Shown here: positions 14,632 through 27,891 of the stretch, in pieces
Position numbering within the stretch: the first letter of the stretch is position 1
How the letters are laid out: each line of letters begins with the position of its first letter
Source of the DNA: Pterobdella sp. o SKG-2022
Taxonomy: Eukaryota > Annelida > Clitellata > Hirudinida > Piscicolidae
Direction of reading: 5' to 3'
DNA length: 64,000 nucleotides
Assembly: GCA_964035795.1 (NCBI GenBank)
Contig: OZ038327.1
Coordinates: 4,687,651-4,751,650, forward strand
Program-made: the position numbers and the translations under genes
The notes under the pieces: model-generated
Told to the model about the DNA's origin: nothing
Database searches by the model: none
Seen by the model: only the letters and a program-made list of their open reading frames with translations

Positions 14632-14898
14632 ATAGTTAGTTAGATAGTTAGTTAGTTAGTTAGTTAGATAGTTAGTTAGTTAGTTAGTGAGTTAGATAGT
14701 TACTAAGTTAGTTAGATAGTTAGTTAGATAGTTAGTTAGATAGTTAGTTAGTTAGTGAGTTAGATAGTTACTTAGTTAGTTAGATAGTTAGTTAGATAGT
14801 TACTTAGTTAGTTAGATAGTTAGTTAGATAGTTAGTTAGATAGTTAGTTAGTTAGTGAGTTAGTTAGATAGTTAGTTAGTTAGTTAGGTAGTTACTTA
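14549..14898. repeat. GTTA/GATA tetranucleotide array
   Basis: About 85 tetranucleotide units, mainly GTTA interspersed with GATA and a few TTAC and GTGA variants. Variant units recur in a higher-order pattern (for example GATAGTTACTTAGTTAGTTA several times), which suggests segmental duplication within the array. Confidence 0.9.
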
Positions 14899-16231
14899 GT
14901 TTTTTCTCTCCTCACGTCAATTTTTTGAGCATTTTCATATACTTCATCAGGACCTCATCAAAACATAGATTCCCATGGAAACTCATGAAAAAATGTCCCA
15001 AACGGGAATAGTTTACTCCTGCTTTGATTCAGAATTTGTGTCTCTGGTCACTGGTGTGTTTGTATGACCCCTAGCAGCAATATATTAAAAAAGCCGCTTC
15101 TAGGGAATGCATATAGTTGACATTTTTTTTTCTTATGAATAACGTTTTTTTTTTATTTATTTCAATATTTATGTGGAATTCATTTTTTTTCTATTTTATT
15201 TTTATTTTTTTCCAATCATATCAGTTTATTCATGTTATTTGTGAAACCAAATCAACAAAAAAATCTCATAGGAGTTATAATCTCATTTAGTTATGTTATG
15301 TTTCATTGTGGATTTTTTTTTAATAGTTACATTATTATTGTTTCATAAAATATGTTTTTTTTTATTTTTTAATATTTTTGTTTTATTAGTGCTATTTATC
15401 GATAGATTTATACCTTAGTTTTGCGTTTGTTTGAACTTTTTTTTGCTATATATATCACCTTTCATTATAAATATATGTTCAGTTTTTTTTGTCCATCTAT
15501 AATTTCATTTTTTAATATTTTTCATATTTGAAATTTAGGCAGATTTTTTTTTCAACTTTACAGTATCCTTGTTCGTCAATTTTTTCGAATATTTATTTCA
15601 TTTTATAACATCAACTCAACATTACATTACATAGCATTTAGTTTTTTTTGCATTAGTAGCTAATAACATCTAGTGGTCCAGAAACTCTTGAAGTTATGCC
15701 ATTACAATCATACTCGTAATTGATTTGATTTGATTTTTCTTGAGAAAAAGTTAATTTATTTTGAAAGCGTTATAACAAAAAGAAATTTTTTTTTTATATG
15801 TTCCAAACTAATGGGTACACTGTCTTCCAACTAAAGGTTTCAAATACAGGATAAAAGAAAACACTGGTCTGGGTGAAAAAGGTATCTAACAGAAACGCCT
15901 CAAAGATGTTATGATGTGTTGAAGAACATTATTGGCTTAAAGTAAGTAGAGTATAAATATGCTCAAAATTTATCTCAATCTAATTAGATTGTTGTGCATG
16001 TCCCAGTTCTTGCGGTTGACGGCAGTTGAAGGATTTTGTCAAAAAAAAATCTTATGAATTGAATGTAAAAATTTTTGAAGAAGTTTGGATAAAAAATTTC
16101 AAAAACCAATGAGAAACAATTATAATATAAGATTAAAAACCAGGTGAAATTAAGGACTTTGTAAATCTCTACACTAGGATACTTATTGGATTGTTAAGTA
16201 GATGGATAATTGCTTAATATAATATTTCAAT
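14899..16231. other. T-rich noncoding stretch
   Basis: Nothing gene-like seen. 15110-15600 is strongly T-rich on the plus strand. Confidence 0.5.
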
Positions 16232-16468
16232 ATATATGGGTGTGAATCCTGGTTAATGAACAACGCTGCAGTGAAGAAAGTTGATGGCACCTACACTCGC
16301 ATGCTCCGAAGAGTCAAAAATATCTCTTGGAGAGACCGCCTATCAAACGCCCAGCTATACCGTCAAATTCCAAAGTTGTCTGCCATAATCAAAAGAAGAC
16401 GGTTAGCGCTTGCTAGACATTTTGATATTTTTATACCACGCACTTGGACAAGCGTTGAAAAGGTGTGA
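16232..16468 (+). mobile_element. LINE RT C-terminal fragment
   Basis: The plus-strand frame reads YGCESWL followed by DGTYTRMLRRVKNISWRDRL and IIKRRRLALARH. This is the segment after the RT thumb that is widespread in APE-type metazoan LINEs (the 'DGTYTRxLRxVxxISW' type). The frame is open to a TGA at 16466-16468. Everything 5' of YGCESW and the 3' tail are missing or diverged, so this is a short relic. Confidence 0.75.
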
Positions 16469-16759
16469 AAGTAAAAGCAACAAGCAATTGCATAGATGAC
16501 TTTCAACCTGTATTCAGAATTAACAATTTTTTGATGCCATGAACGCATGAAAAGCTTCATGGGGGCTTATATATAAAAAACAACAGATTCTTAACACAAA
16601 AATTCTTGATTCCACTGTTTTTATGTTTTTCAACCGTTCATATAAAAGTTTCTTCAAATTCTCGCATTAGTTTAGCCATATAGACTTTTGCTAATTTTAA
16701 TTAAAACTATATCTCAACAAAACTGCTTTATGTTCATCAGGAACGTTTGTATTATCAAC

Positions 16760-16905
16760 AATCATCATGCGAAGACGATGAAGATGGATTGGCCACGTAA
16801 TGAGGTAAAAAGACGACAACACCACACAAGAATACCTGAGGGCGAAAACTATAGACTGAAAAAACCTTTGGTGTAGAACAACAAAGAGGGTGAATGTTTT
16901 GACAT
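16760..16905 (+). mobile_element. LINE 3' fragment
   Basis: The translation around 16766-16812 reads MRRR, stop, RWIGHVMR, the conserved 'RRxRWIGHVxR' block of LINE C termini, interrupted by TGA and TAA stops. It is probably a separate or frameshifted piece of the relic at 16.2-16.5 kb. Confidence 0.55.
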
Positions 16906-18480
16906 GCTTAGATAATGTTTTATGATAAGGTCCACTATGATAGTTTTAACCATCAGTTTTACATCAATCAAATAGAACCAGAAAAATGATAGTCAAAAAA
17001 TAATTCATGGGAAAAATGTATTATCATGCTTTCTGAAATAACTTTCATCTAAAAAAAAGCTAAAATTAGTAAGTAAGTTGGTCTTTAAGCCGCCTCTAAC
17101 TGGGGTTTCGGTTGCGCAATAAAATTGTAGCTATTCAATTTTCATACCTCTACAAATTACATTAGTATTATGTTGAGCATATTTATTACAACTAGGCTGG
17201 TTGCCAAAATTGAACTTATCAAATAAATGGTTTTGTTTTAATATTCATAACTTGTTTTTCTTCATTCATTTTATCATTTTTTTTTGATTTTTACATATTT
17301 TCTGAATTTTTTTATTTTCTAAAACTTATTTTATTTTTCAAATTGAGATAACGAGATGTCTAGAAAAATTTTTAGTATTTCCGTTATAGTTTTTTTCAAC
17401 AAAAAAAAAAAATTTTTTTTTTAAATTTACAATTGAGATAAAGTTCGAGTTAAATTAAGAAACACTGAAATTTTGAAGTTTTTCCAACGTGCTAAGTCTC
17501 GCAAAAAAGTTTTGAATTCTAATTTCTGAAATTCATTTTCATTGTTTGAAATTAATGCAAATTTTTTTAAATGATTCATAAAATTTATCGTTTTTTTCGT
17601 TTACTTCTATTTTTGTATATTTTTGTGTTTTATCTTCAACTTAGGAAAACGTAGAAATTAGTTGAATATAAACATAAAAGTTTATTCAACAAAGATGGTG
17701 AACTCAAAAAAAAATTTGGAAAACATACAAGAAAATCAAACCTTTCCTCCCTTCTTAAAAGGAAGTGACACAAGAGAGACGATTTGATTGGATGGATTTG
17801 AATTTAATGCGACCAATCAAATCATTTAGAAAGAAATAGATATAGGAATCAGTTTTTTTGATTCTCCCAAATTATTTCATATGCTGTTTTATTTCAACTT
17901 AAAACGAATTCATTCACCTATGTTCAAGCTCCCAATCTTCTATTTTTTGTGTTTGTTCTCAAAGTGAAATTTCTTTAGAAAACATATTTAATATTTACTT
18001 TGAAGATTTATAATTTTCCAATATTCATAAAAGTTTGCATTTTTTACTAGTTTTCCCGCAACTTTATTTTTTAATTTTCTCCATTTTTCGTTTTATTGTT
18101 GTTTATTTTGAAAAAAATTTTAGAGGCAGTCAAAGTTTCCACAAAACTAATTTAAGAAAGTTTTCTATGCTCTGCTGCTTTTAGTGAACAATAATAACAA
18201 TAAAAACAAAAAAAATCAATAATAAAATTGGAAAATTAAGATAAAATTAAAAAAAATAATAATTGTTTAACAAAAATGAAATAAAAACTAAGTGAAAACA
18301 ATGATAATAATAAAAATAAAAACAACAATGAAAATGGTTTCAAAAATATAAGGTAAGGAAATCTAATGACAAAAAAACAACAACAACAACAACAAAAATA
18401 CTAATGATGTACTAGTAAATTTCAATTATAACAAGCATTACTAGTTGCAAAATTTTATAAACAAAAAAAAAAATAATAAT
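16906..18480. other. AT-rich noncoding stretch
   Basis: No gene, RNA or mobile element recognised. Confidence 0.5.
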
Positions 18481-18516
18481 AATAATAAAAATTAAAATTA
18501 AAAAAAAAAAAAAAAA

Positions 18517-18518
18517 AA

Positions 18519-18596
<78 letters not shown>
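18517..18596. repeat. AAT microsatellite with poly(A) lead-in
   Basis: An A-run (about 18501-18519) followed by about 26 uninterrupted AAT/ATA triplets. Confidence 0.95.
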
Positions 18597-18598
<2 letters not shown>

Positions 18599-20446
18599 AG
18601 AGTACACTGATGGAAATTAAAATAGTAACAACAATAGTATCAAATTAACAACAACAATAGTCACAACGAAAACAGTAAGACAACAAAAATTTGTTGTTGA
18701 AATTAAAACCAAAGCAAGATTTTCAACCAAAAGAATAATCGAAAACTAAGAAAGTATAAGAATAAAATGAACGTATCGACAAAAAAATCCTTAATGGAAA
18801 CTGATAATTGTGGTTAGCAAAATAACTTTGATAAAACTAATAAAAATTAAAGAAGCTAATAAAAAAAATACTGAAAAATTCAAAAATAAAACTAACATTT
18901 ATTTTCTGTTGCAAGTTTAATTCAATCAAACAATCGGAGTTCAAAAAATTAAATTTTTGTCACAAGTAACTGATGAAAATAATTTTTCGCTGATAATTAA
19001 TGATGAGTCGTAAAAGCACGAAAAAATTTGACTTTTTTATTTTGACCAAGCTTCCCGATATATCCTATAGCAGGTTTTTGTGATTCACAGTTTTGAGGCT
19101 AATAGTTCACAATTTTTAAAATAAATTTGGATACTAACACAAAAACAGAAATACTATTTTTTTTTGAATTTTCTTTCAATAAATCCAATTTATATACATA
19201 AAGATAATGTTCAACAAAACTTTGAAAAAAACAAATGGAGACAAATCTTTACAAAAAGTAAATAGGAAAAAATTTCTATGTATAAAATATTTCACTGAAA
19301 AAATAACAATTGAAAAAATAGAAAAAAAAAACAAAAATAATAAAAATTCACATACCTGTGAAAAACTTAATAATTATGAAAAGTAAAAATTATAAAGTAT
19401 ATAATGATAACCATTTCTTGTGACGAAACTTATAATGAAACTTTGAAGTTTTTATTCGGTGTTGATATTCGTCTTCATATTTTAAAATTCAATGTTATTT
19501 CATTTTTTGAGTTTTTTTTTCCAAACTTGTTTCAAAAACACACGAAAAAGTTTTCCAAGTAGTTTTTGTTGATCGCATCAAAATAGAAAAATTTATTTTT
19601 CCAAATTTATTTTTGTCTTCATTTTATTTCAGAATATCCGTCATTCAGCCCACCTACAACAAATGATAAATTGCTGGTATTTGTCATAAAGAGTCCAAAC
19701 TTTCTGCATGAATGTACGTTCAACTGTTGTTCTGAACAATAATTTTAATATTAAGTTGAAATTCGAAAATTATCTATTTTGAAAAAATACTCGGATTAGA
19801 TGAAAGCCTACAGAACCAAGTGTTTTTTCAATAAAGATAACAGCTATAATAACGTCAATGGAAATATAACTGTTCAGCTTCCATCAAAGTTTCTGTAAAT
19901 TTAAGATTTTTCAAGTAAAATAATTTTTTTTTTTGATTATGAACCCATTTCTTTCAGCTCATCATACAGACAAAACATTCATCTTTATAACCTCATATTT
20001 ACAGATGATTAATTTTTTATTCTACAGATAAATTTTGATTGTTTTAAGAAATAAATTCATGTATGCTGACTACCGGAGAAGTTCAAAGGCCATCTAGGTT
20101 TGAAAAATTAGCCAGTTTTTCCTGTTGATAAGCTTCATGGTTGCAAGAGTTATTGTTTTATTGAAATATTTCGAAACTTAGCAAACTCAATCATTTTTTG
20201 CTCAAACATGCCATCAAAATTCTTTGTCGTTTTATTAATTAAAAAAAAAAATTGAAAACAAGAAAGTACAAAAGTGAAAAAATAAATGAAAATATAATCT
20301 TGAGAACAATAAAACTGGACTAACAACATAATAGTTAAGGAAATGGAAAAAATATAACATAATAACATGAAAATGGAAAGCAGTGATGTTATCTCTGTTG
20401 CCTTCACAAGTAATTGAGGTTTTGTTTAATAGGGTTGTGCTGTTGT
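18597..20446. other. AT-rich noncoding stretch
   Basis: A-rich on the plus strand. No exon or element recognised. Confidence 0.5.
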
Positions 20447-21226
<780 letters not shown>

Positions 21227-22380
21227 TCATCTACAGAATATTTTCAACGGAATTGCCTAAAATTTTATCGATCGCATGGAATTCTTTCGTTACAGTTCTG
21301 TAATCATCCTACGACATAAAAATAAACATTCGCAAAACACCTCCATAAAATAAATTTCTCAATCATCAATTATAGTGTATTTTTGCTCATAAAGACGTTC
21401 AATTGTTTTATTCCTCCTCAGTAGCATCTTCATCGTAGACTATTCTTTCTGCGCATATTGTAGTTTTGTTTTTTTTTTATTAAGAATAACTTCTCTATTT
21501 TATAGCTTCCGTTGCTCTTATGTAAATTGTGAGTAATTCTTTGTTTTTACCCTTTTGTTTTTCCGCATAGAGAAAAAATTTAAAAAAACTTTTTTTTGCA
21601 CATTCTGTTTTTTTTTTACCAAGTTTTTCATTTTTCTATGTATCTTTTAATTTATTTCTTTTATGTGTATTGTATTTTTTTTTCACTTTTTTTATAGAAG
21701 GTTTGTGGGCGTTACTAATTTGATAATTTTATTTTTCTCTTGACAATAACATCTTTTATTATATTTATACTTCATTTCCTATCATGGTAAATTTTTCTTT
21801 TTCTTTCAATAAAGTCTTTTTTTTATATTTTCAGTTTTTCCTATTTGAAAATTATTTTGTTAAATGCATTTTTTCCTCCATTTCATTTACTATTATCATT
21901 TTATTTTTTTGGCACTAACTTTGTGAGAAGACTAGATTTTATCGATATGTGTTTTATTCAATTTTTCTATTTCATTTACTTTTGTAAGGTTTTTTGTTCA
22001 TAAAAGTTTTTCTAACAATTTTTTTATTTTTTCACGTATTTTTCTAAATAAGTCAGTCAAATAATTATTACTTTCAATTCTACTCATATTTATTCCCACA
22101 TAACAAATAAATCCGTTTTGGAAATGTGATTAAAAAATTTCCATGAGAAACTTCAATGCCAAAACTAGAGCAAAAAAAATTTATATAAAAATTTGAACTG
22201 CAAATTTTAAACTTTGAATTTTAATTAAAATAATTGTGAAGAAATTATAGCAGATATCGAAGGCAAAACCCCATTATAATGTAAAACCACATTCTGTGTT
22301 GATACCTTTCAAATGCTTTTTCTAAAAAATAATTTTCTTTTTAACATTGTTAAACATCAGCTTAAAAATACGTTAAACTT
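21227..22380. other. T-rich noncoding stretch
   Basis: Strongly T-rich on the plus strand at 21440-22080. No gene recognised. Confidence 0.5.
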
Positions 22381-22497
22381 TCTAGCTCAGCTGGTAGAGC
22401 ATTAGACAAGTTATCCGAAGGTACCGAGTTTGTTCCTGTATGGGCCAACATTCAGCATCTCTTCTGCAATGTGTTTTCTTTCCATAGAGTTTTTAGC
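22381..22497 (+). mobile_element. tRNA-derived SINE copy
   Basis: CTAGCTCAGCTGGTAGAGCA (box A and D arm), a diverged box B and GGGCCAACATTCAGCATCTC are followed by the SINE body (CTGCAATGTGTTTTC). This aligns with the heads at 14.0, 52.8 and 54.8 kb. It is truncated and mutated; the 3' tail seen in the 54.8-kb copy is not recognisable. Confidence 0.75.
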
Positions 22498-22616
22498 TGA
22501 GCTATAAACATCATAAACATCACTCTCATCATTTAGATTTATTTTTTTATTGTTCTTAATCAAAATAACTTTATAAAGCGTAAATGAGAATGAAATCCTT
22601 ATTTCCAAAGGGATAT

Positions 22617-22776
22617 ATATTCAAATAAAAACACTTTTAGGAGTTTATTTTATTCCACAAAGTTTTTCATAAGATGAACTTACGTTATCAAATGGAGATA
22701 CAAATATTTGTACCTCCACTTGATAAAAAGCTTCGTGGAATAAAATGAACTCCTAAAAGTGTTTTCATGTGAATAT
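22617..22776. mobile_element. Foldback (MITE-like) palindrome
   Basis: The two halves are reverse complements over about 71 nt with 7 mismatches, 6 of them transitions. The outer arms contain ACACTTTTAGGAGTT and its complement. The inner 42 bp (22685-22726) are nearly perfectly palindromic around ACAAATATTTGT. The left arm has one extra 18-nt segment (about 22668-22685). A long, nearly loop-free hairpin with no ORF fits a foldback or MITE-type element; I could not define a target-site duplication with confidence. Confidence 0.75.
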
Positions 22777-24289
22777 TTACGTTTGGCTCGAAGAATTAAA
22801 ATGCCAAGGGAATTAAAGACAAAATGCGCCTTTTTGTATATATCGATTTTTAAATAATAGTTAACCTATTTCAATGTTGTTTATGTATTGTATAATAAAT
22901 ATACTCTATTTCATAAAGGTTTGTTGTCATAAATGCTTACCCAGGTCAGATGACCCTCCACACAAATTCCTTTGAGAAAATAATAATCTATCAATTGTAT
23001 GTTACTTACCATAATATTATTCATTACATTTTGTAAGTTGTAAAGAATTGTGTTGTATTTATTTAAACAACAAATAAGGCAATTTTGTAAACTTTTTCGA
23101 AGTTTTTTTAAGCTAATCAAACATCACTGACTCGATCTAAAACTCAATTTCAATATTTTCAGTTCTCAAAATTTTGAACCCATTATTCGTGGTTTTTATT
23201 GATTATTTATTAAAGTTTTCTATATTTAATGTCTTGGAATGATAAGTTAGAGATTTATAGTAGTAACTGTCCAAAAATTTTGTATCTTGAAACCATCAAT
23301 TACAAGTTTTTAAAAGTAAACAAATAAATTTGTAATATTTACTTGATTATATCTCAGAAATCCTTGGTTAAATAACTATAAATTATAAAGACATGTGAAA
23401 AATTATTTTGAAATACAGAAAAAAAATCGTCTTAAAGTATTTTTTCGTAGATAATATACAAAAATTAACCATAAAAAAATAGTATTTTTTAATATATCTT
23501 AAAAAAGCTCATATGAAACTCCTCAAATTCAGTTTCAGTTGGTTATATCTTTCAAAAATAGGAACAAAATAGTCGGTTAGTTTGAGGTAGTTTTGTGGAT
23601 ATGAGTTGGAATCAAAATTTAGCGTGAACACACTCAGCATGAGACACAAAAATTGTTTAAATTTACCAAGTTTTTCATAAATAATGTCACATTACCACTT
23701 GATAATGTGAGATTTTCTTACAAAAAACTTGGTGACTTCAGTTGAATAATTACTTTTTGCTTGATTCTCATACCATTTGTTCCAGGCTACTCTACGTCAT
23801 CGTAGACATATATTGTAATGCTCTAATTCCTGTCGTAACATTGCTTCCATATTTTTCAAACCCAACTTCAATCAAAAATGAACCATTTTTTAAACTTACG
23901 CTTTCAAATCATTAAATATTTCTAGGCAGTTGATCCGTATTTTTAACCAACAAATAAAATCATTCGATTTGAAAATTTCAAAATCAACTCAACAGTATTT
24001 GACACAAGTTGTTATTTCCGACAAGATTTTTTAGAAATTTTAATTGTTATATAAGCTCAGCTCTTAGAAAATTCTCTATTTCTGAAATTTAATACAAAAT
24101 GCATTGAAACCAACAATATTTCAAGGCTTTTGAGCATTGCATGAATGGTTTACTTCGAACCAATAGAAAGCCTATACTATCCGACTAATACTACCTTAAC
24201 AAACTCGGTGAAAACGTTGCGCACTTCACAATGGCCATATTGTTCATCGAGAAAAGATAGTTTATTCTGATGGCTTTGTATGTATGCAT
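22777..24289. other. AT-rich noncoding stretch
   Basis: No gene recognised apart from the hairpin listed separately at 23.7 kb. Confidence 0.5.
23665..23733. repeat. Second foldback hairpin
   Basis: ACCAAGTTTTT...TCACATTA on the left is complementary to TAATGTGA...AAAAAACTTGGT on the right, giving arms of about 31 nt and an 8-nt loop CCACTTGA. It shares the words AGTTTTTCATAA and CCACTTGATAA with the larger palindrome 0.9 kb upstream, so the two may be related. Confidence 0.6.
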
Positions 24290-24754
24290 GTATGTATTGC
24301 GGTTGTCAAGTGTTGACTAAACAATTCAAAACAGCTTGATTAACTGAGACTATTCCTTAGGATTGAAGAAACTCTTTGTTAGTTGTGTTTTATAAAGGGT
24401 CCTAAAAACGATTGCAGCAACTATCGAGGAATCTCACTTTTATCAGTTGTGGGTAAAATTCTTAAAAGCATTATTTTCAAAAGAATTAACTTTTACATTG
24501 CCAATAATTTTTTTCCAGAATCAAAGTGTGGGCTTAGAAGTGGTTTAGGAACAGTTGATATGCTATTCACAATCATACAATTGCAAGAAAAATGTCAAAA
24601 ACAACGCAAAGATCTTTTTCAAGTGTTCATTGACCTCACTAAGGCCTTTGACACAGTAAGCCGTGAAGCTCTTTGGTTGATTCTTGGAAAGTTAGTCTGT
24701 TCGAAAAAGTTGATTTTTATTTCAAAACTTTTTCACCATGACATGAAAACTACG
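24290..24754 (+). mobile_element. LINE RT fragment cut by assembly gap
   Basis: From 24362 the translation reads GPKNDCSNYRGISLLSVVGK, then CGLRSGLGTVDM and FIDLTKAFDTV (RT domains 0 to 3, with the first catalytic Asp). It closely matches 26.87-27.31 kb of the longer downstream copy. Homology starts weakly near 24300, within a TGTA-like tract. The copy stops exactly at the N-run. Confidence 0.9.
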
Positions 24755-24954
24755 NNNNNNNNNNNNNNNNNNNNNNNNNNNNNNNNNNNNNNNNNNNNNN
24801 NNNNNNNNNNNNNNNNNNNNNNNNNNNNNNNNNNNNNNNNNNNNNNNNNNNNNNNNNNNNNNNNNNNNNNNNNNNNNNNNNNNNNNNNNNNNNNNNNNNN
24901 NNNNNNNNNNNNNNNNNNNNNNNNNNNNNNNNNNNNNNNNNNNNNNNNNNNNNN
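24755..24954. other. Assembly gap (200 N)
   Basis: Exactly 200 undetermined bases, a typical placeholder for a gap of estimated or unknown size. It separates two copies of the same LINE family, so the true content is probably LINE sequence. Confidence 0.99.
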
Positions 24955-25347
24955 TATATGAATTTGGCTACTGCCTTGTAGAAGGCCAAGGTAAAGGCAA
25001 AGGCTAGAGGAGTAAACCCCTACAGATAAATCCGGAGAGATACGCCCGTTAGGTCTTGTCAGATCATACATCTAGAAGAGGTCAACTTCAAAACAAAACC
25101 TGCGGCACTTTTGTATTCAATGATGTTGATATGTTTTGCTTTTTGGACAAATACAACCGTGCGGAGTGAGTGGGATTGGCTGAGTGCGAAGACTTTCCTC
25201 ACTATAAAAATTATCAGGCACAGGCATTGCTTCGTGAGCGTGTGTTATGGCTGGCTGTAGCTTTAAACGGCACGTTTTTCTTTATGATGAGTCAAAATGA
25301 TAATTGCATCAATGGTAATAAGGGCTCTGAAGACTGTGTAAGTTCCA

Positions 25348-25875
25348 TTGTCTGGCCCTGCAGATGTCCAAGGGTATCGCTCGGTCGTAATCCAGCTTCT
25401 GCAAAAAAATAATAAAAACATGTTGATTCAACGCTATGGCTTAGACATCGTGGCATTATCTGAAACCCAACTGACAAATGAAGGAAATGTTTCAGAAGGA
25501 GGTTACACTTTCTATTGGAAAGGTAAACCGCATGGAAGTAAAAAAGAATCTAGTATGGCTTTTGCAGTTAAAACTTCTCTTTTTTCTTATCTAGAAGAGC
25601 TGCCTTGCCCGAATTTTATCATGAGAGTTCCTTTGACTCGTGGTCAGTATGCTACTTTTGTAAGCGTGTATGCACCAACATTACACACATCAGAAGAAAC
25701 AAAAATGGCTTTCTATCAGGGCCTGAGGCAACTTGCTGCTAAGATCTCTCCGGCCGATAAAGTCGTTATACTGGGTGATTTTAATGCAAAAGTCCGTAAA
25801 GATGCAGAAACTTGGCACGTTCTAGGTAAACATGGCGTCGGAAAACTTAATAGCAACGGCTTAATGCTGCTATAA
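25348..25875 (+). pseudogene. LINE APE-type endonuclease domain
   Basis: The frame contains YGLDIVALSETQL (the conserved Glu of the EEP fold), GYTFYWKGKPHG, FAVKTSLFSYL, FVSVYAPTLHT and VVILGDFNAKV (the conserved GDFN). It ends prematurely at 25873-25875. The rest of the domain (TWMHPGS at about 25941, CWTDHRLV at about 26048, the latter holding the catalytic D-H pair) lies in other frames, so frameshifts and stops separate it. In the family this enzyme nicks target DNA to prime reverse transcription. Confidence 0.88.
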
Positions 25876-26190
25876 TTCTGCACGAAATGGGGTTCCAGAT
25901 AACCAACACTATGTTCCAAATGAAGGACAAGTTTAAAACTACCTGGATGCACCCTGGCTCGAAACAATAGCACTTAATAGATTTTTGTTGATCAGAAGGC
26001 GTGGCATAGCTGATGTACAAATCGTCCATACTATGCGGGGTGCTGAATGTTGGACTGACCACCGACTTGTTTGAGGTAAGTTGAACTTTGTGGTTAAGCC
26101 CAAGAACCGTAGTTGTGAACCAAATTACCTAAACGCCTCAATGTAGCCGGTCTAAAAAATGTTGATGTTAAAGAAAAACTAGTAAGGAAA

Positions 26191-27891
26191 ATGGAAAATA
26201 TATTCTGCGAAAATTCATGGAAAAACTTCAAGGTCTATGTATATAGCGCTTGGGAGAGAATACTGGGCTTTAGAAAGCGTAAAAACCGAGACTGGTTTGA
26301 TGAAAACGACGTGACAATACAGTCATTACAAGAATCTAAGTCAAAGGCATATAATGCTTTGTCCAAGTTCGTGACCGGTTCTCATGAGTTATTAAGTTTT
26401 AAATCCAGGTTTAATTCCATCAAAACCGAAATACAGCGCGAATTAAGAAAGATGCAAAATACTCGATGGAGTAAAAGGGCTGATGAGATCCAATTAGCAG
26501 ATGACACTAAGAACACCAGAGTTTTTTACAGCTTATTGCGCGAGGTTTATGGCCCTTCTAGTTTCTCTATTACGCCTTTGAGAAGTAAAGATAATAAGCA
26601 CCTCATTCGCGACCCATTCGGCATCCTAAACAGATGGAAAGAACACTTTGGCGATCTTCTAAATAAACCTTCAGAATTCAATTCAGAGCTAGCTGAATCC
26701 ATTCCAGCTAAACCGGTTGAAGACGCTTTGGGTGAAGAAATTACAGCACAGGAAGTGGAAGAGGCAGTTCAAAAACTGAATTCTAGTAAATCCCCTGATA
26801 TGAACGGCCTTCTCGCAGAATTCTTTCATTGTGTCGGTCCAGTGTTGATGGGGCGTCTGACTACTCTATTACAAACAGCTTGGAAAACTGAGACTATTCC
26901 CGAAGATTGAAGAAACTCTTGGTTAGTTGTGCTTTATAAAGGAAAGGGTCCTAAAAACGATTGCAGCAACTACCGAGCAAGCTCACTTTTATCAGTTGTG
27001 GGTAAAATTCTTAGTAGCATTATTTTCAAAAAAATTAACCTTCACATTGTCAATAATATTTTGCCAAAATCCCAGTGTGGGCTTAGAAGTGGTCGAGGGA
27101 CAGTTGATATGATATTCACAATCAGACAACTGTAAGAAAAATGTCAGGAACAGCTCAGAGATCTTTTTCAAGTGTTCATTGACCTTACTGAGGCCTTTGA
27201 CACAGTAAACTGTGAAACTTTTTGGTTGATTCTTGGAAAGTTAGGTTGTCCAGAGAAGTTGATTTCTATCTTAAAACTTTTCCACCACGACATGAAAACT
27301 ACGCTGAATATCGAGGGCAAACTTGCAGAACCTTTCACTGTAGGAAACGGTGTCAAGCAGGGAGATACACTAGCTCCAACATTATTTGCGCTTTATTTTT
27401 CTATGGTGTTTCAATTAGCTTTCAAGGACAGTGGCGAAGGTGTCTACATTTACTATCGAACCACTGGTAAGCTTTTTAACATCAAATGCTTCACTGCCAA
27501 AACCAAAACAATGATGAGCGTGATACGTGAATTGCTTTATGCAGAAGACTGTGCTTTGCTGACTCACACCGAGATCGAAATGCAGCACCTGATGGATTCT
27601 TTTGAAGCTGCGTGCACTGCGTTGGGGTTGACTATCAGTTTGAAGAAAACTGTTTTGATAACTCAACCAACTCCTGGAAAAACATATGTCGAGCCATCAA
27701 TCTATGTCTACGGACAAAAGCTGGCAGTCGTTCCAAAGTTTGTATATCTTGGAAGTACTCTCAATTTCAGTAACTCCATTGATGATGAGGTGTGCTTAAG
27801 AATAAGCAAAGCTAGCCACGCATTTGGCATCTTGCATAAGCGTCTTTGGAGTCGCCATGGTATCTCTAAACGCACGAAGGTTAAAGTTTAA
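26191..27891 (+). pseudogene. LINE reverse transcriptase domain
   Basis: 26191-26910 covers the pre-RT region (NRDWFDENDVTIQSL, KSPDMNGLLAEFF) and ends at TGA. 26929-27135 continues RT (CGLRSGRGTVDMIF) to a stop. 27172-27891 has FIDLTEAFDTVN (domain A), GVKQGDTLAPTLF (domain B) and LLYAEDCALL (domain C). The catalytic YADD box reads YAED, an Asp-to-Glu change at the first metal-binding Asp. TGA at 26908, TAA at 27133 and TAA at 27889 break the frame. Confidence 0.9.

Noticed and set aside
14549..14898. Telomere-like repeat
   Set aside because: The unit is GTTA/GATA, not TTAGGG or TTAGG; it is an ordinary tetranucleotide array.
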